A stretch of DNA of 38,568 nt from Candidatus Aenigmatarchaeota archaeon (GTDB lineage Archaea > Aenigmatarchaeota > Aenigmatarchaeia > QMZP01 > JAFGSV01), in the NCBI GenBank assembly GCA_021163005.1, contig JAGGXP010000026.1, positions 1 to 38,568 on the forward strand, in the 5' to 3' direction. A program made the position numbers and the translations under genes. Of this stretch, positions 7,639 through 15,981 are shown in pieces; the stretch's first letter is position 1, and every line of letters begins with the position of its first letter. Under the pieces are notes generated by a model. That model saw only the letters and a list, made by a program, of their open reading frames with translations. It did not search any database and was not told where the DNA came from.

Positions 7639-8310
7639 ATGAAGACAACGCAAACAACTTATATGGAAGAAAAGCCTGCCACAAAAGAGGAAAAAACCAA
7701 AGCAAAGTTCTACATCTCAAAGGAAGACATAATGAAGCTTCCTCTCGGAGGATTTGAGGGAAAAATACAGGTATTATATACAGAGGACAGGGCAGAGCAG
7801 GCGGCCCGCCAGCTGCTCAGGCACAGCATGCTCGGCTTTGACACCGAGACCAAGCCTGTTTTCAGAAAAGGCCAGAAGCAGAACCCCATAGCTCTCATAC
7901 AGCTCTCCACAGAAGACACTGCATATCTGTTCAGGGTGAACGAGATGGTCATGCCGCATTCTCTCAGAAAGGTACTTGAAAGTCCGGAAATACTGAAGAT
8001 AGGGCAGGCGCTGAAACATGAGATTATGACAATGAAAAAGGAGTTCGGTGTGGAAGGCAGGGGATTCGTGGACCTGCTCGACATTGCGCATAAGATAGAT
8101 ACTGGCCCTAAAAGCGTGAGGGGACTTTCCGCCCTCTTTCTCGGCATAAGGATATCCAAACGCATGCAGGTCACGAACTGGGAGCGCCAGAGGCTTTCGG
8201 AGAAGCAGAAGCGCTATGCGGCCACGGATGCCTGGACATGCCTTGAGATTTACAGGAAGCTGAAGCAGAGAGGGCTGATGAAAGACATCAGCAGGCTTGG
8301 CCACAGGTAA
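7639..8310 (+). CDS. DEDD-family 3'-5' exonuclease (RNase D/WRN-like)
   Basis: The 223-residue protein fits the DnaQ-like superfamily of 3'-5' exonucleases. Motif I is GFDTET (D68, E70), motif III is YAATDAW (Y193, D197), as in the DEDDy branch with RNase D and WRN. The motif II region reads IGQALKHEIM: where most relatives have Asp there is Glu128, which may change metal binding. The first 35 residues are a Lys/Glu-rich extension. It could trim RNA or DNA 3' ends; no HRDC domain is present. Start at 7639 is a few bases from the divergent gene's promoter; the Met at residue 9 is another option. Confidence 0.8.
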   Translation: MKTTQTTYMEEKPATKEEKTKAKFYISKEDIMKLPLGGFEGKIQVLYTEDRAEQAARQLLRHSMLGFDTETKPVFRKGQKQNPIALIQLSTEDTAYLFRVNEMVMPHSLRKVLESPEILKIGQALKHEIMTMKKEFGVEGRGFVDLLDIAHKIDTGPKSVRGLSALFLGIRISKRMQVTNWERQRLSEKQKRYAATDAWTCLEIYRKLKQRGLMKDISRLGHR

Positions 8311-8341
8311 GAATTTTAAATTTTTCTCTCAATAATATACC

Positions 8342-8623
8342 ATGCCTTTGTACAGTCTTCATATACCAATCCTTAAGGAGAGACTGAATGTGATGGGGAA
8401 TCACCACGGCTACGCAGATGTCATTTCAGCATATGCAAAACAGAATACTTACTATTCTTCAGCAGAGACAGCAAGAACGGCATTCTGCAGCATCTTGAAC
8501 AGGATGCTGCCAAAGGACAGAAAACAAGTTGCGAAGGAACTCAATGAACTGTTTTTCGGGGAAGAGTCTGACAGTGTACCGGAATTCATAAGGGTTAATC
8601 AGAACGGCGGGCTGACTGATTAA
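8342..8623 (+). CDS. Small hypothetical protein
   Basis: A 93-residue soluble protein with ATG at 8342, preceded by a TATA-like TTTTAAAT about 27 bases upstream. It has a stretch (TARTAFCSILNRMLPKD) that loosely resembles part of the next gene's product (NEREALSKAFARILPNT), so the two could be distant paralogues. No catalytic motif is seen. Family not recognised. Confidence 0.6.
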   Translation: MPLYSLHIPILKERLNVMGNHHGYADVISAYAKQNTYYSSAETARTAFCSILNRMLPKDRKQVAKELNELFFGEESDSVPEFIRVNQNGGLTD

Positions 8624-8670
8624 TGTGTTTATAAAACTTTCTTCAACTGATTTCTAAATAAGGTGTCAGC

Positions 8671-9360
8671 ATGGTCGGAATCAAAAGACTGGAAAAAACG
8701 CGCTACACAGTGGATGCCGAAAAGCTATACGAGGCGCTTAAGGAGACACTGTATGCGCAGGGTATCAACGACGAGCTTGGTGCAGTCGTGGGTACTCTCA
8801 AAAGGTACATAGACCACGCAGAAAGCCTTGGGTACAGGAATCATTTTCACGTCACGGCAAGGAACGAACGCGAGGCGCTCTCAAAGGCATTCGCACGCAT
8901 ACTCCCGAACACAAGGACGGCAGAAGAGATGAAAGAGATGGAAATGCCTGTAATCATCTCCCGCTCGGGGAAAAGGTACAGCCCGAAGCAGATATACTTC
9001 AATACATTCATGAATGCTGCCAAGAGCCATGCAAAAAAGAGGGCTTTTTTGAAGCCTGGAAGAACTGTCATACCCAAAAAGAACAGTGAACTGGTAAAGG
9101 GGCTTTCCAACTTCTATCTTGACAGGGACCTGAGTGATTACAGGAAACTGCACAAAAGCGGGAAGATAGACAGGGCCAATGAATTTTACGCGAGGCATGA
9201 CATACCATACCTGGTCTATCCCACGGACAGGGCGCCTACAAAGGCCCTGATGTCAGAAAGGCTGGCTGAGCGGCTCGGTAAAAACAAATACAGGCAGAAC
9301 CTCGCCATCTATCATTCAATTGCCGACAAACAGCCGCTTCAGCTGAAGCTGTCCTTCTGA
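8671..9360 (+). CDS. Hypothetical basic protein
   Basis: A 229-residue soluble protein, rich in Lys and Arg, beginning MVGIKRLEKTRY. The basic middle (about residues 95-145) could contact nucleic acid, but no known domain is seen. It lies 48 bases after the small gene at 8342 and reads the same way; the spacer holds a TATA-like TTTATAAAAC. It is followed after 43 bases by the pilin-like pair, with its own promoter (ACTTTTATT). Family not recognised. Confidence 0.6.
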   Translation: MVGIKRLEKTRYTVDAEKLYEALKETLYAQGINDELGAVVGTLKRYIDHAESLGYRNHFHVTARNEREALSKAFARILPNTRTAEEMKEMEMPVIISRSGKRYSPKQIYFNTFMNAAKSHAKKRAFLKPGRTVIPKKNSELVKGLSNFYLDRDLSDYRKLHKSGKIDRANEFYARHDIPYLVYPTDRAPTKALMSERLAERLGKNKYRQNLAIYHSIADKQPLQLKLSF

Positions 9361-9403
9361 GGGCACAAAACGACTTTTATTCATGCGCGAACAATACATT
9401 ATC

Positions 9404-9817
9404 ATGAGAGCGCAGGCCGCTTTTGAATACATGCTCGTTGCCGTCATAGTGCTTGCTTTCTTGGTGCCCCTCTGGATATACACTGTGACCGTAAACAATG
9501 AGGCCACAAACGAGCTTTCCCTTTCGTACGCGAGAAACGCTGTGGAGAGCATAACGAACGCTGCTGATCTCGTCTATTCACAGGGCTCTCCGGCGATGGT
9601 TCGCATAAAGGTTTTCATCCCGGACAATGTCATATCCTTCAACCTTACCAACCACAGCATAACAGCGAGCCTTGTGTATTACGACAAGGAGACCTATGTT
9701 TATGCTGACTCGAACGCCGTGCTGAATGGCAGTATTCCGTCAGGAAGCGGGACTTACTGGATAGAGGTGACTGCAATTGACAACCCCACATACGATGTCA
9801 ACATCTACGCGGCTTAA
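9404..9817 (+). CDS. Archaeal pilin-like protein, class III signal peptide
   Basis: The 137-residue product starts MRAQAAFEYMLVAV, which is the archaeal class III (type IV pilin-like) signal: a short basic head, then QAAFEY and a hydrophobic helix to residue 25. The prepilin peptidase would cut before the Q or nearby. The rest is a small beta-rich outside domain with several N-x-T/S sequons (NLT, NHS, NGS). The upstream in-frame ATG at 9383 would put seven extra residues before the signal and is less likely. It overlaps the next pilin-like gene by 23 bases, so they form one operon. Confidence 0.8.
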   Translation: MRAQAAFEYMLVAVIVLAFLVPLWIYTVTVNNEATNELSLSYARNAVESITNAADLVYSQGSPAMVRIKVFIPDNVISFNLTNHSITASLVYYDKETYVYADSNAVLNGSIPSGSGTYWIEVTAIDNPTYDVNIYAA

Positions 9818-10199
9818 GGCGCAGAGCGCGTTTGAGTTCATGTTCATATTCGGCGTGTTCCTCAGCGCGCTGATACTCGGCATCTGGATATCCCAGACCA
9901 AGACCGCTGAGGTCGTCACTACGCAGAGGCTCATGGAGATTGATGACTTCCTGTCTGACATAACAGCCAAGGTTGACACAGCGTGGCTCGAGGGCGAAGG
10001 ATTCAGCAGCAACGTAACGCTTCCGGCAAAAATTGCCGGCTTTAATTACACCATAACGCACAGTTCCAATTACATATACATTAAGGTTCTCGGCGTCGAT
10101 TACGGAAAGCCGCTCGTAACAGCTAACCTGACAGGGACATTCGTTCCCGGCACGGTCCAGAGGCTGAGAAACACCGGAGAGACCATAGAGATAATTTAA
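9795..10199 (+). CDS. Archaeal pilin-like protein, class III signal peptide
   Basis: The 134-residue protein begins MSTSTRLKAQSAFEFMF; the KAQSAFEF core and the hydrophobic helix (about 16-32) mark a class III signal. The C-terminal part is beta-rich with sequons (NVT, NYT, NLT). The start overlaps the previous gene by 23 bases in another frame. The pair may form minor subunits of a surface filament, with the ATPase and membrane platform genes elsewhere. The gene ends 20 bases before the NAD kinase gene. Confidence 0.8.
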   Translation: MSTSTRLKAQSAFEFMFIFGVFLSALILGIWISQTKTAEVVTTQRLMEIDDFLSDITAKVDTAWLEGEGFSSNVTLPAKIAGFNYTITHSSNYIYIKVLGVDYGKPLVTANLTGTFVPGTVQRLRNTGETIEII

Positions 10200-10219
10200 T
10201 AACAAGGCTAATCATTTTT

Positions 10220-10969
10220 ATGAGATTCATAATACTGCACAAGAAGGGTTACGGAGAAAAGCTCAGGGATGAGATTGCCGCGTTTCTCGAGAGGAACGGC
10301 GCTGACTGGACAGAAAGGATAGAGAAGGCGGATTTCGCGCTCAGCATAGGCGGCGACGGAACCCTGATGAGGGACCATTATAAACTCAAATGTCCGGTTT
10401 TAGGCATAAACCCCGCAAACAGCATTGGATATTACATAAGGGCAGACAAGCACGACTATAAGGAAAGGCTGCTTGCCATGATGAACGGAAAAGAGGGCAG
10501 GGACTACTATGTTTACGAGCTCATGAGGCTTTCGGCAAAGCTCAACGGAAAGAAGATGGAGGCACTTGCACTCAATGACATACTTGTCAGTCCTGTTTAC
10601 GTGCGCAGGATGCTGGAGACAAGGCTGTCGCTGGATAGCGGGACTGGTGTCGAGCGCAACTCCGGCATACTCGTTTATACGCCCACAGGCTCCCATGCAT
10701 TTGCCCATTCAGCGGGCGCATCGAAGATGAAATACGACTGCGACAGGATGGGAGTGACTGCGCTTGCCCCGTATTCAGGAACGCTGAAGCAGAGGGAGAT
10801 AACAGTCGCGAAGGGCGATGTGAAAATAGAATGCCTGAGCCCCGAAGGCGAGGTCTGCATAGACGGCAGCGAGACGAATCTCAGGAAAATCGGCAGAGGC
10901 GACGTGGTTGAGGTTTCGAAGAGCAGCAGCCCCCTGAAGCTTGTGGGATTCAGGAAAAGATTTGATTAA
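10220..10969 (+). CDS. nadK: NAD kinase
   Basis: The 249-residue enzyme makes NADP from NAD and ATP (or polyphosphate) in the cytoplasm. Motif GGDGT is at residues 44-48; the ALND motif lies near residue 118 and the Gly-rich PTGSHAFAHSAGAS loop near 155-168. The length fits the short archaeal form without extra domains. The gene follows the pilin-like pair by 20 bases and may be cotranscribed or use the TATA-like stretch ATAATTTAATAA just upstream. Confidence 0.92.
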   Translation: MRFIILHKKGYGEKLRDEIAAFLERNGADWTERIEKADFALSIGGDGTLMRDHYKLKCPVLGINPANSIGYYIRADKHDYKERLLAMMNGKEGRDYYVYELMRLSAKLNGKKMEALALNDILVSPVYVRRMLETRLSLDSGTGVERNSGILVYTPTGSHAFAHSAGASKMKYDCDRMGVTALAPYSGTLKQREITVAKGDVKIECLSPEGEVCIDGSETNLRKIGRGDVVEVSKSSSPLKLVGFRKRFD

Positions 10970-10979
10970 TAAGAAAGTC

Positions 10980-11351
10980 ATGAGAAATATTAACATGGAA
11001 GCCGGTATTGCGAAATACTTTGACAGGGCATACTACAGGAAGCTGGAGAAGCGCTTTGAAATAAAGCCGATAGTATACTGCTGGTGGTTCAACTTCATTA
11101 TTGCGCTTGTGACTTTCAACATCTCTATGTATGTTTTCGGGGACATAGTCATAAGCATCCTTTACACCATGGTTGCATGGACTGCGACGCTTACCATAAG
11201 CATACTCTACTGGATATTGTGGGTACAGCGCAGGTTAAAAGGCGGGAAGAATGTCAAGATAGTTGCGTCAACAGCCATATTGGTATTGTTCGCAATAGCC
11301 CTCGTATTCATATTCCATGTCATTGGCATGGTTATGTATATTATCCGTTAG
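10980..11351 (+). CDS. Small membrane protein, unknown function
   Basis: The 123-residue protein has about three membrane helices (roughly 30-52, 58-80, 95-120). The ATG at 10980 lies 10 bases after the NAD kinase stop; the Met at 10995 is an alternative start. No motif is recognised. The tail ends in the membrane. It is convergent with the DUF116 gene, with 2 bases between the stops. Confidence 0.65.
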   Translation: MRNINMEAGIAKYFDRAYYRKLEKRFEIKPIVYCWWFNFIIALVTFNISMYVFGDIVISILYTMVAWTATLTISILYWILWVQRRLKGGKNVKIVASTAILVLFAIALVFIFHVIGMVMYIIR

Positions 11352-11353
11352 AA

Positions 11354-11968
11354 TCAGAGCGTCTTCTCAAGCGTCTCCATGCTGAACATCGTGCCTGCAC
11401 ATCCGTTCTTGAGGAGCGGTACTGCCTGAATCTTTATTCCCGTTCCTTCAAGCAACTTCATACCCAGCTTTATCTCTTCTGTACATGCTACTCCCACAAG
11501 CCCGTTGTAACGCTCTCTCGCCACTGCCTTCTTTATGCCTGACCCACCGGGAAGCACGTAAACATCGTACCCCTTCTTCTCACCGAGCTGCGTTGCCTGA
11601 TTAATAAGACAGTCGGACGAGCAGTGCTGGCATACATAAGACGGCTTTTCCGGGTCGAACTTCGCCTGGCATCTAGAGTCCATGTATTTTCTCGAACAGT
11701 GCGGAAGGAGAAGTGCCCTCTTCTTTGTGCCAAGGAATTCCTTCCTTGCTGTCATGTTCTTGGCGTTTATGTCTATAAGGTCCTCTATGAGCGTTATGGC
11801 ATCGGAAACGGGGAGCCCTGTTATCTTCTCTATGTTGAACTTCCTGACCAGCATGCGGGCGGTATTGCCTATCTTTTCATGTACCCTGTTCTTCTCCGAG
11901 AACTTCGCCAGGTCCTGGAAAAATGACTGCGAAAGTTTGGTAAGGTCAAAGTTGAATGAATATGCCAT
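11354..11968 (-). CDS. DUF116 family protein
   Basis: The 204-residue protein has the DUF116 hallmark: LLPHCSRKY, then a Cys cluster with YVCQHCSSDC, a glycine-rich VLPGGSGIKKA, VACTEEI and a C-terminal NGCAG. The conserved Cys residues suggest an iron-sulfur or zinc site; the biochemical role of the family is unknown, though members occur near lipoate and biotin genes in other genomes. I chose ATG 11968 because a purine-rich AGGAGA lies about 12 bases before it and the TATA (CTTATATAAATT) is further up; the frame start at 12010 would lie in the shared promoter. Confidence 0.85.
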   Translation of the reverse strand: MAYSFNFDLTKLSQSFFQDLAKFSEKNRVHEKIGNTARMLVRKFNIEKITGLPVSDAITLIEDLIDINAKNMTARKEFLGTKKRALLLPHCSRKYMDSRCQAKFDPEKPSYVCQHCSSDCLINQATQLGEKKGYDVYVLPGGSGIKKAVARERYNGLVGVACTEEIKLGMKLLEGTGIKIQAVPLLKNGCAGTMFSMETLEKTL

Positions 11969-11986
11969 GAGTATTTTTCTCCTGTG

Positions 11987-12000
11987 TAAATTTATATAAG
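11987..12000. promoter_or_regulatory. Shared divergent TATA element
   Basis: The stretch AAATTTATATAAG can be read as TATA box on both strands. Rightwards it lies about 25 bases before the ATG at 12020 (leaderless lipoprotein gene); leftwards it lies about 25-30 bases before the DUF116 start at 11968. One element may therefore serve two divergent genes. Confidence 0.55.
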
Positions 12001-12019
12001 ATTGCCGCAAAATAATATC

Positions 12020-14008
12020 ATGAAACTCCCGATGGGGCTTGTGTTCGTCGCCCTGCTTCTCACATCAGGCTGCCTTGCGGTGAGCCCCGATGCGATAATA
12101 AAGAGCAGCCCCGTAGTGCAGGACTTTCTGAAGCAGTATCCGAATGCGGAGATAACTGCCACATTTTACGGTGCTGACGAGTTCTCCCAGATAAAAGAGC
12201 AGGTGCAGAAGGAATGTGAAAAGGAGAATGTGACTCCAAAGGATTATTACAAGGTCACGATAACCGACAAGGAAAGCGGTCTGTCTATCACCGCATGGGT
12301 TGACTGGAACAGGCAGATTGTCGAATGCGCCGTCAAGAAAGGCACGAAAGGCGAGACGATAGAGCCATATAACAAGGAAGAGATGGAAGGCAAAGGTTAT
12401 CATGTGTGTACTGATGCTGAGAAAAATGCCGAAGCCTGCACAATGGACTACAAGCCGGTGTGCGGTTACTCGAAGGACGGCGTCTGGAAGACATACAGCA
12501 ACGCATGCACTGCCTGCTCAAGCGGTCAGGTTTACAAATGGAAGGAAGGCAAATGCGATGAAAGCGTGAAATGCGAATCACATCACAAGGTACAGTGTCA
12601 TGACGGAAACGTGTACTGGTATGACTCCTGCGGAAACGCGGAGGAGAAGAAGACATACTGCGAGCATGGATGTGAGGACGGCAAGTGTGTGGAACTCAGT
12701 GATGAGGATTATGTAAAGAAATGTTATGATGGTCATGTTTACCTTTTTGATTCTGAAGGAAACAAGATAAAGAAATACAAGTACTGTGAACACGGATGCG
12801 AGAATGCTGAATGCATAGATCATGATGAGGAGAACTGCGAGGAATCAGACGACGGCTTTGACATTTACCACAAGGGCGCTGCCGAGCTTGGCGACAAGAG
12901 GCTTGAGGACCACTGCAATGATGACGGGACGCTGACAGAGAAATACTGCGAGGACAGCGAGATAAAGTGGAAGACTGTGCCGTGCCCGGCAGGCTATGTC
13001 TGCGACGGCGGGGAATGCGTGATTGCATACGGCTGTGAGGACAGCGACAAAGGCACCGGCGACGGTCTGAATTATTATGAAAAGGGCGTTACGAAAGCCA
13101 TTGTGAAGGGAGAAATAACCCAGATGGAAGACGACTACTGCGGCACAGAAGGCGCTGAAAAGGGCTACCTGAGGGAATACTACTGCGAGGGCGCCACGAT
13201 GAAGTCGAAGCTGGTCGCGTGCCCGCCGCACATGGTCTGTGACGGCGGCATGTGCGTGAATGAAACGGAAACAGCGTCTGTAGAGCTTGCGCTTACTCCG
13301 GCTTATGAAGGATGGTCAATAAAATCAGTTGATGAGGGTAACACCGTCTGTGAGAATCAATATGGTGAAGGCTGGAAATGGTTCGAATTCCATGACGATC
13401 CGAATTACGGAGGGTGGAAAACGACTGGTGTGCTTGAGCATGGGAGCGAATTCCTGGACGGCAAATCTCATGTTTATGCATGGATATGGATATATGACCA
13501 GAGTGCTGAATGCTTCAATCTTGGTGTTGACCACGGACTGACTTTCAAGGTAACTTCAGCAGGTGGAGATAGCATAGTCAACGCCGACTGCTTTGGATAT
13601 GATGAATATAATGGAAGCAGTTACTACAACCCCTCTTATTATGCTGGGGATGTGAAATGCAATCCATACGAAGGGGATACGCCATGCGATGAGACACGAA
13701 GCCTTCTATGCATAAAGAAGGTCTTCCCCGAGAGAATATCAGAATGCAACACAACTGACTATGGAGCATACTGTACACTGTTTACAGGTGACGAAATAAC
13801 CCATGACAACAATCTCAATCTGACTCTTGTCGGGGTCACCAGTGATGCTACTTCAGCTACAATCACAGTGAACGGTGAATACGAGGCACTTGGAAAGGGT
13901 GAATCCACATCGCTGAATGGTTATGTGGTAACAGTGGACTCGATAACGGTCTATCCAGCTGAAAACAAGGGAAGCGTCGGGTTGAAGGTAGAAAACCCGT
14001 CTTCTTGA
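12020..14008 (+). CDS. Large Cys-rich lipoprotein with Kazal-like domain
   Basis: The 662-residue lipoprotein (start at 12020, lipobox T-S-G-C with Cys18) has an N-terminal alpha-beta domain (about 22-125), then a Kazal-type segment (about 138-178) with the order CTMDYKPVCG, TYSNACTAC and a closing Cys, as in Kazal protease inhibitors. Two pairs of tandem Cys-rich modules follow: the pair ending CEHGCEDGKC and CEHGCENAEC (about 185-275), and the pair ending CDGGEC and CDGGMC (about 276-415). The last 240 residues are beta-rich. It is anchored outside the cell and may block proteases; inhibitor activity is not proven. Confidence 0.82.
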   Translation: MKLPMGLVFVALLLTSGCLAVSPDAIIKSSPVVQDFLKQYPNAEITATFYGADEFSQIKEQVQKECEKENVTPKDYYKVTITDKESGLSITAWVDWNRQIVECAVKKGTKGETIEPYNKEEMEGKGYHVCTDAEKNAEACTMDYKPVCGYSKDGVWKTYSNACTACSSGQVYKWKEGKCDESVKCESHHKVQCHDGNVYWYDSCGNAEEKKTYCEHGCEDGKCVELSDEDYVKKCYDGHVYLFDSEGNKIKKYKYCEHGCENAECIDHDEENCEESDDGFDIYHKGAAELGDKRLEDHCNDDGTLTEKYCEDSEIKWKTVPCPAGYVCDGGECVIAYGCEDSDKGTGDGLNYYEKGVTKAIVKGEITQMEDDYCGTEGAEKGYLREYYCEGATMKSKLVACPPHMVCDGGMCVNETETASVELALTPAYEGWSIKSVDEGNTVCENQYGEGWKWFEFHDDPNYGGWKTTGVLEHGSEFLDGKSHVYAWIWIYDQSAECFNLGVDHGLTFKVTSAGGDSIVNADCFGYDEYNGSSYYNPSYYAGDVKCNPYEGDTPCDETRSLLCIKKVFPERISECNTTDYGAYCTLFTGDEITHDNNLNLTLVGVTSDATSATITVNGEYEALGKGESTSLNGYVVTVDSITVYPAENKGSVGLKVENPSS

Positions 14009-14074
14009 CTGGTAACATCCTGGTTCTTTAACCAATTAATACCAGAGAAGACAAATATTCAATAAGTGAACTAA

Positions 14075-15334
14075 GTGATACTTGAAATTATTGTGCTTGT
14101 CGTGCTCGTGGCGCTTTCGGGACTTTTCTCAGGCGCAGAAATCGCGCTTTTCTCCCTCAGTCAGATAAAGGTCAGAAAGCTTGTCAAGGAGAGAAGAAGC
14201 GGGGCAAAGACACTGAAAAAGCTCAAGGAAAACCCGCACAGAATGCTCGTGACAATACTCATAGGCAACAATGTCGTCAACATAGGCGCTGCAGCCTTAG
14301 CGACCATTCTCTTCACAGAGATGTTCGGCTCATCCGGCGTAGGCATAGCGACGGGCATAATGACGTTCCTCATTCTGGTTTTCGGTGAGATAACACCCAA
14401 GACATACTTCCATCAGAACTCGGAAACGATGTCACTCATCGTGGCAAGGCCTCTTTACATACTGACATACATCCTCTATCCAGTCATAATAGTGGTCGAG
14501 CTGCTTAGCAGGGGCATTCTGAGGATGGGAGGCGTGAGAAGGCACAAAGACGAAATAACAGAGGACGAGCTCATGGCAGCGCTCTCCCTCAGCGCCGAAG
14601 CCGGAGTAATAGAGAGGGACGAGGAAGAGATGATGCAGAACGTCATAGACTTCGCTGACAGCACTGTCAGGGAGGCATACAGGCCGCTGAAAAGGGTTGT
14701 CATGATAAGCCGCGGAAAGAGCATAATGGATGTCATAACTACGATGCTCCAGACAAAATACAGCAGGATACCTGTCTATGACAGGAAGCTTAAGAAGATA
14801 ATCGGCGTCGTGAACCTCAGGGGCATACTTCCGTACATCAAGAAGAAGGAATTCGATGCACCGGTAGATGATGTCATAGAGCCTGTCATAACAGTGAAGA
14901 TAGACGACATGCTCGATGATGTGTTTGATGCCATGAAGATGAACAGCACCCACATAGCGGTTGTCACAGATGCAAAAAGGAATATAAAAGGCATTGTCAC
15001 AATGGAAGACCTGCTCGAGGAGATAGTGGGGGAGATTTACGACGAGTCCGACAGGAAACGGCTGAGAGTGCATTACATAGACAACAAGACCGCGATAGTG
15101 AGGGGAGACATTCTCGTCAAGGACCTCCAGAGCAGGATGGGTATACCACTGAAGTCCAAATTCGTGACAATATCAGACCTTGTTTCGGCGAGGTTTGAGA
15201 GCCGGCCAAAAAAAGGCAGGCAGATAAAGCTTAAGAACTTCACTCTGACTGTTTTGGATGTGGACAAGAAAGACCCGTCTGTTGTTAAGAGGGTAAAGAT
15301 AGTTAAGAGGCGCGGAAAGATAAGAAAGAGGTAG
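14075..15334 (+). CDS. CNNM/CBS-domain transporter (CorC/HlyC-like)
   Basis: The 419-residue protein has an N-terminal CNNM (DUF21) membrane domain (residues 1-140, four hydrophobic stretches, GLFSGAEIALFSLS near the start), a CBS pair (about 195-320) and a C-terminal CorC/HlyC domain (about 335-405) ending in a very basic tail. Such proteins are linked to magnesium or cobalt export and to ion homeostasis. The start is a GTG at 14075; no ATG lies near. A TATA-like TTAATACC lies about 40 bases upstream. It stands alone in its direction. Confidence 0.88.
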   Translation: MILEIIVLVVLVALSGLFSGAEIALFSLSQIKVRKLVKERRSGAKTLKKLKENPHRMLVTILIGNNVVNIGAAALATILFTEMFGSSGVGIATGIMTFLILVFGEITPKTYFHQNSETMSLIVARPLYILTYILYPVIIVVELLSRGILRMGGVRRHKDEITEDELMAALSLSAEAGVIERDEEEMMQNVIDFADSTVREAYRPLKRVVMISRGKSIMDVITTMLQTKYSRIPVYDRKLKKIIGVVNLRGILPYIKKKEFDAPVDDVIEPVITVKIDDMLDDVFDAMKMNSTHIAVVTDAKRNIKGIVTMEDLLEEIVGEIYDESDRKRLRVHYIDNKTAIVRGDILVKDLQSRMGIPLKSKFVTISDLVSARFESRPKKGRQIKLKNFTLTVLDVDKKDPSVVKRVKIVKRRGKIRKR

Positions 15335-15335
15335 C

Positions 15336-15783
15336 CTACATTCTTATCAGCCTGTTTTCAGGCCTTGTTATTTTATCAAGCAGTGGTGACGGTATGTTTC
15401 CGGCATGCTGCCTTGACTTCATGATGTCATGCCAGGCACTGTCATAATCACCCGTTTCAATATAATCATCTGCGTTGTTGTGATAGTTTGACTATCTTGT
15501 ACTTTGTGAACTGGCTTATCCAGAAAAGGCCTATCCATGTGATAACGTAGATTATGACCATGTCCGCAAAGAGGCTGATGACATTCAAATACGCATATTC
15601 GATTCCGCTGCTGTAGCTGTAGTAGTAAATGGGAAAGCCGAATCGTTCCCAGATGCTGTAGTCCGGGAAAAGCTCCGAGAGGCTGAATGCCTGGCTGGCT
15701 GTGAAAACCGCCGCGAATATGAGCCAGATGCGCCTCTCCGGCTCGAACATGTTTCTTATCTCATGGTACAGTCGCCTTATCAT
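15336..15783 (-). pseudogene. Small membrane protein gene broken by a frameshift
   Basis: The frame from ATG 15783 encodes 105 residues with two membrane segments and stops at 15466-15468. A second frame, open from 15491 to the TAG at 15336-15338 and lacking a good start codon, encodes 51 residues with clear coding character (ADDYIETGDYDSAWHDIM). The two overlap by about 25 bases, and one base removed there would join them into a protein of about 148 residues. Either the gene is decayed, the assembly has an error, or a programmed shift occurs. The promoter (TTATTTAAG) starts a few bases past the 3' end of the tRNA gene. Family not recognised. Confidence 0.6.
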
Positions 15784-15827
15784 ATTACTGATTGACTTGA
15801 GTCACTTAAATAATGGACCGGAGGGGA

Positions 15828-15942
15828 TTCCCAGCTTTGCATATTCCTGTTCGTTTTCTTATTGGTTGGGGAATAATGCTTTAAGGGGGCATGCAAGCGA
15901 CTGGGAGTATTTCCCAGTGAGCTGCCGAAGCCCTCTCAAGCC
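15828..15942 (-). other. tRNA intron 2 (115 nt, T-loop)
   Basis: The junction fold is outer helix AGGGG/CCCCT (the T-stem), central helix TTCA/TGGG (two G-U pairs), bulges AAG and AAT, and inner helix GCTT/AAGC. Cutting after the second base of each bulge gives the normal T-loop TTCAAAT, so the intron sits at about position 59/60. Its body has hairpins CTGGGA/TCCCAG and GCATTATTCC/GGAATATGC, the second with a 22-nt A-rich loop. The segment CTTGCATGC (15890-15898) is complementary to the exon anticodon arm. Confidence 0.88.
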
Positions 15943-15981
15943 TTTGAACCCCTGGCCTCTCGCATGCGAAACGAGCGATCT

